DNA of 64,000 bases, from the NCBI GenBank assembly GCA_022414725.1, contig CM039462.1, positions 79,095,582 through 79,159,581 of the forward strand, written 5' to 3'. Below are positions 53,161 through 58,857 of this stretch, in pieces. Every line of letters begins with the position of its first letter. Positions within the stretch are counted from its first letter, which is position 1. The stretch comes from Microglena sp. YARC. Taxonomy: Eukaryota > Chlorophyta > Chlorophyceae > Chlamydomonadales > Chlamydomonadaceae. Position numbers and translations under genes: made by a program. Below the pieces are notes generated by a model. The model was not told where the DNA came from. It was given only the letters and a program-made list of their open reading frames with translations, and did not search any database.

Positions 53161-54229
53161 CCACACACACAGCACCTCCCCCCCCCACACACCCTCCCCG
53201 CTCATCGCCTTCTCCTCCCCCCCCCCACCCCACCCCCACTCCAACCAGGTTGCCCCAGAGGAGCAGTACGGTGCCGAAGACACAGGTACAAAAGCCCCCC
53301 CCACCCCCACCCACCCCCACCCCCCCCTCACACACAACAACACACACCACACACACTCCCCCCTCTAACCAGGTTGCCCCAGAGGAGGCAGTACGGGTGC
53401 CGAAGACCACAGGTACAAAGCCCCCCCCCCCACCCCCCCCCACCCCCCCCTCACACACACACACACCTCCCCCCTCTAACCAGGGTTTGCCCAGAGGAGC
53501 GTAACGGTGCCGAAGACACAGGTACAAAGCGCCCCTGCGGACGTGTGGTTGGTATCATCCGCCGCAACTGGAGAGAGCGCGGTTACTGTGGGTCACTGAA
53601 ACCCACTGACCGATCCACTTACGGAACTTCCAGTGTAATGTTCATGCCTATTGAGAGGCGCTTCCCCATGGTCAGGTGAGAACTATATACATAGTATTAT
53701 ATATATATATTCATTATATATATAAATTCATTATATATATATATATATATATAACATATATTATATAACCAGGCAGGCTGATGCCTGGATGGACATATAA
53801 CCCGAAAAACAACAAACTGGAGTGAAAACAAAACTCATGATTTTGCTTTATTCCATATTTTGCAGGATCCAAATCATGCAGGCTGATGCCTATATGAACA
53901 TATCACTTGAGCACCAATAAATTGAAACACAAATAAACTCTTGATTTCACTTGATTCCATATTTTGCAGGATCCAAATCAGGCAGGCAGACGGACTCTAT
54001 GGACGTATTACCTGAAAAAGAAGAAACTGAAACAAAAGCAACTTTTGATTTCGCTTTATACTATATCTTGCAGGATCACGACCAGGCAGGCGGACACCCT
54101 GATGGACAAGCGCCTCGTGGTGGTCATTGACGGTTGGGATATCGACTCCATGTACCCCACCGGCCACTACGTGCGCACACTAGGCACCATTGGAGACAAG
54201 GACGTGGAGAGGTGAGGCTTATAGGGTGT

Positions 54230-54260
<31 letters not shown>

Positions 54261-55371
54261 GGGGGGGGGGGGTATGTGTGTGCGGTGTGTGTGTGCCGTG
54301 ACTGATTGTGTGTGACAATGTGTGTGTGTGACTGTTGACTCTGACGGTGCCTGTTGGATATTGACTCCATGTACCGCCCACCGGCACTGTGTGCACTCTA
54401 GGCACCATTTGAGACAAGGACGTGGAGACGGTGAGGCGTATAGGGGTGGTGTGGGGGGGGGGGTGGGGGGGGGGGGGGGGGTATGTGTGTGCGTGTGTGT
54501 GTGTGACTGATTGTGTGTGACAATGTGTGTGTGTGACTGTGTGACTCTGACGGTGCCTGTTGGGAGATTGACTCCATGTACCCCACCGGCCACTGTGTGC
54601 ACTCTAGGCACCATTGGAGACAAGGACGTGGAGACGGTGAGGCTTACATTACATAACTTTACTCTGCATTGAATTGCATTGAATCAAGTTGCATTGTATT
54701 GCATTGCTTTGCATTGGATTGGGTTGGATTGCATTACATTGGAGACAAGGACGTGGAGACGGTGAGGTTTCTGGAGTGAAGGGTAGACCGTATGTATGCA
54801 TGTATGTGTTTATATGCATTTGTATGTATGTGTTTATATGCATTTACATGCATGTGTTTATATGCATGTGTTTATATGCATGTGTTTATATGTATGTGTT
54901 TATATGCATTTGTATGTATGTATGCATGTATATGTTTATGTTTATATGCATTTGTTGCATTTGTATGTATGTATGCATGTATATGTTTATGTTAATATGC
55001 ATTTGTATGTATGTATGCATGTATATGTTTGTATGCATTTGTATGTATGTATGCATGTATGTGTTTATATGCATTTGCATCCTGTCTGTTTCTGTTCCCT
55101 TTTTCTAGCTTCGTGTAGTTTGATCATTTGTATGTATGTATGTATGTATGTATGTATGTATGTTTGTATGTATGTATGTATGTATGTATGTATGTATGTA
55201 CTAGTACGGTAGCCCGTGTGGCCGGTGGCCACACAGACACACATCACCCCTGCCCCAATCATAATAGGGCGCCCGTGGGGCTGGGTTACAGAATGGGCTA
55301 CACATATGTCCTCACCTCCACCCCTCTCATAAACAGTCATCATGTTTCCCCCACTTCAAATGCTGACGCAT

Positions 55372-55408
<37 letters not shown>

Positions 55409-55462
55409 CAGCACCAACTAACCACACACTAATCCCTCCCCATGCATCCCCCCCACCACCCC

Positions 55463-55493
<31 letters not shown>

Positions 55494-58400
55494 AGTCCCC
55501 ACACTCTGCCCAAAACTCGATCCAGGCCCAATCTCAAATTTGCCTTACCCCTTTACCCGCCAACACACACGCACTTCCCTGCTTCTCCGTTCCCATTAAT
55601 CTGATCTTCTCTCGCCACTTTAGCAGATGGGTTTAACAGAAGCGATTATGATGTTTCCAGCTGAGTTCGAAATCGCGCAGACGTTTAGACGTTTCGTCAG
55701 ACGACGCGGAAATGCGAAGACTTTTGGAAATTGCAAACGAAACGTCTGCGCAGTTTCAGACTCAGCTTGAAAGATTGGAATTGCGCGAGAGCAGAGGGCT
55801 TACCTGTAGCTTCCTCTTCGCGCATAGATACCTAGTTGGGCGTGCAAGCTGCTTCCCGAAAGGGCCTTCGCTCGGTCAACTCTGTCACGCACTCGCTACA
55901 GCTCAGCGCGAAAATAACCTTGTCGTTGCAGGGTGTGAGTGGTGTGGGGTGGGGGGTAAGATCTTGAAGAGGTATTGCACGCGGTACAAGGAGCACGCAG
56001 CAAGAAGGAAGTTGGACGTCGGAAGAACGTCACAGGGTTGCAGGGACTTAGATCGTGCAGAGATACCATGAGCCGCGCCTGTGTCTAAGCTTGATGAATT
56101 TATCAATAGAGCCAGATAGAGCCTGCAGAAAGGCTGGAGAATGGAAGTCAACTACCTCCAATCAAGAATCAGGCGATGTGATAGCGACTCAGGCTATGTG
56201 ATAGCATAATGCGATGACGAATGTAATGCTGAGATGAAGAAAGAAGTGCGCATGCGTGAGCCAAGTGAAAGTCAAGGGCCAGCCGAATCATGAGCCAAAG
56301 TGAAAGTTCTAGAGCATGAGCCGCAGGTCGCTCCGTGAAGCAATACACTGGAAACTATTATTCCGAGCGCCGTGCAAAGCGATCTGAGGGTCAGCAAATG
56401 ACCTCCGAGGAGAGGATCTCCTCACTCATTTCATTGCAATTCATTGCAGTCGCAGTATGGGAGGCAGTTGTGGACATGAAATGAGCGCGCGCGCATAGCT
56501 TAGCGCATCTGCTGTTTCGGCAATTGAAATCACTGGGCGAAGACCTGGGTGTACAGAAAGTCGGTTGCAAGTCGGTTACCCTTCGCACGCCCGTGGCACG
56601 TGGGTACGCGATGATGACACCACCACGACCACGACCACGACCGCGACCACGACCACGACCACGACCATGATTTCTTTATATATATAGATGTATGTATGTA
56701 TGTATGTATGTATACAGAGATAGCGCACCCTCCACATAAGCTACTTTAGCTCCGGAGGCCTTGCATTCACCCCTACAGTTGTCTGGGCACAATTGCGAGG
56801 AGCACAACCCTAGTGGTGGTCATCTATTTAACGAGTACAGGGCTAAAAAAGGTGATGATAACGCCTGGTGGGGCGTGGTGTTAAGGGAGCCCGTCGTACG
56901 CGGGTAGGGAGCGGTCTTCTACCTCAACTGGACAAGCTACCATCGCGGTTGGCAACGACCTGGCAAACGCCAAAGAGCGACCGAAGGGGGAGTCGAACCC
57001 CCGACTCATCATCCTCAAGCGATCTGGTCTACCACTAGACCATTGTATATCACTGAAAGGGGCTGAGTTCAGGGCTAAGAATGCTACTGTAACTGTAACT
57101 GCAACTGTAACTGTAACTGCAACTGTAACTGTAACTGTAACTGCAACTGTAACTGTATCTGTAACTGCAACTGTAACTGTAACTGTAACTGCAGCTGTAA
57201 CTGCAATTGTAACTGTAACTGTAACTGCAACTGTAACTGCATCTGTAACTGCAACTGCATCTGTAACTGCAACTGTAACTGTAACTGCATCTGTAACTGC
57301 AACTGTAACTGTAACCCTTTTTACAACCCTATGGGTTGGGCCGCTTTGGCGCTCTAGGTCAAAGCTTAAGCTTTTGCCTGCTCTCTAACCCTTGAGACTT
57401 GGTTGTTCACCTTTTCAATTTTGTCAGTCACCTCAGCAGGGTACTTCCATTGACCAAATTGGCCAGCGCTTTAGCGCACTTGAAAACAAAAAAACTGCGC
57501 TTTGTTGTGCAAAAAGTGCAAAAAGTGCTTGCTGCGCCCACAGGGGGTTGCAAAAAACTGAGCAAAACGCGCAGTGGGGCTCAAAAAGGCAGCGCGTCAG
57601 CGCGCAAAAGCGCGCGCTTGGAAGCACCCTGCACCTCAGTGTCCATGAGAGGTCACTTAGTAATCGCGATACCAGGCTGAGGTATCCGATTTCATTGGCC
57701 TTAATTATGATTGGACCACAACCACCTCTAACCTCCTCCAACCACCTCCAACCACCTCCAACCAACCACAGGAGGTGATTCTGATCGAGAACGATGTCAA
57801 CACCAGTTCATTCACGCCGGCAGTACATGAGTGCGTACCTCTGCTGCCCTGGTCTGTGACTGAAACTGACTTAGAAGGTCGTCCAACCACCCCAAAACTG
57901 CCCACAAACACCTCCAACCAACTCCCAACCAACCACAGGAGGTGATTCTGATCGAGAACGATGTCAACACCAGTCCATTCACGCCGGCTGTACATGAGTG
58001 CGTACCTCTGCTGCCCTGGTCTGTGACTGAAACTGACTTAGAAGACCCCTCCCGGGTGGACCTTAGAGAGACCATCATTTGCTCCGTGGACCCGCCAGGC
58101 TGTAAAGATATCGATGACGCTCTTCATGTCAAGTAAGTGGTGGGTGGGTGGGTGGGTGGGTGGGTGGAAACCCGCCATGCTGTAAAGATATCGATGACGC
58201 TCTGCATTGTCAAGTGAGTGGTACGGTGATGTGGGGAGAGGTGGGTGCGTAGGGAAGTGGTGGGTGGGTGGTGGGAAGTGGTGTGTGGGTGGGTGGAAGG
58301 TGGGTGGGATCTGCCAGGCAGTTAAAGATATCGATGACGCTCTGCATGTCAAGTGAGTGGTATGGTGAATGTGGGGAGAGTGGGTGGAAGTGGTGGGTGG

Positions 58401-58814
58401 GTGGGTGGGTGGGTGGACACGCCATGCTGTTAAAGATATCGATGACGCTCTGCATGTCAAGTGAGTGTACGGTGATGTGGGGAGAGTGGGTGGAAAGTGG
58501 TGGGTGGGTGGTGGGAAGGTGGGTGGGATCTGCCAGGCTGTAAAGATATCGATGACGCTCTGCATGTCAATTGAGTGGTACGGTGATGTGGGAGAGGTGG
58601 TGGGAAGTGGTGGGTGGTGGGTGGGTGGGAAGGTGGGTGGGACACGCCATGCTGTAAAGATATCGATGACGCTCTGCATGTTAAGTGAGTAGATGTGGGG
58701 AGGGGTGGGTAGGTGGGAGTTATTGGGTGAGTGGGTGGGTGTTGGGTAAAAGTTATTGGGTGAGTGGTGTAGATGTGGGAGGGGTGGGTGGGAGTAATTG
58801 GGTTAAGGATTTAT

Positions 58815-58857
<43 letters not shown>

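Noticed and set aside
56985..57053. Functional tRNA gene on the minus strand
   Set aside because: D-arm and T-arm are good, but the anticodon stem does not pair and the acceptor ends are not complementary; it belongs to a repeated SINE-like body.
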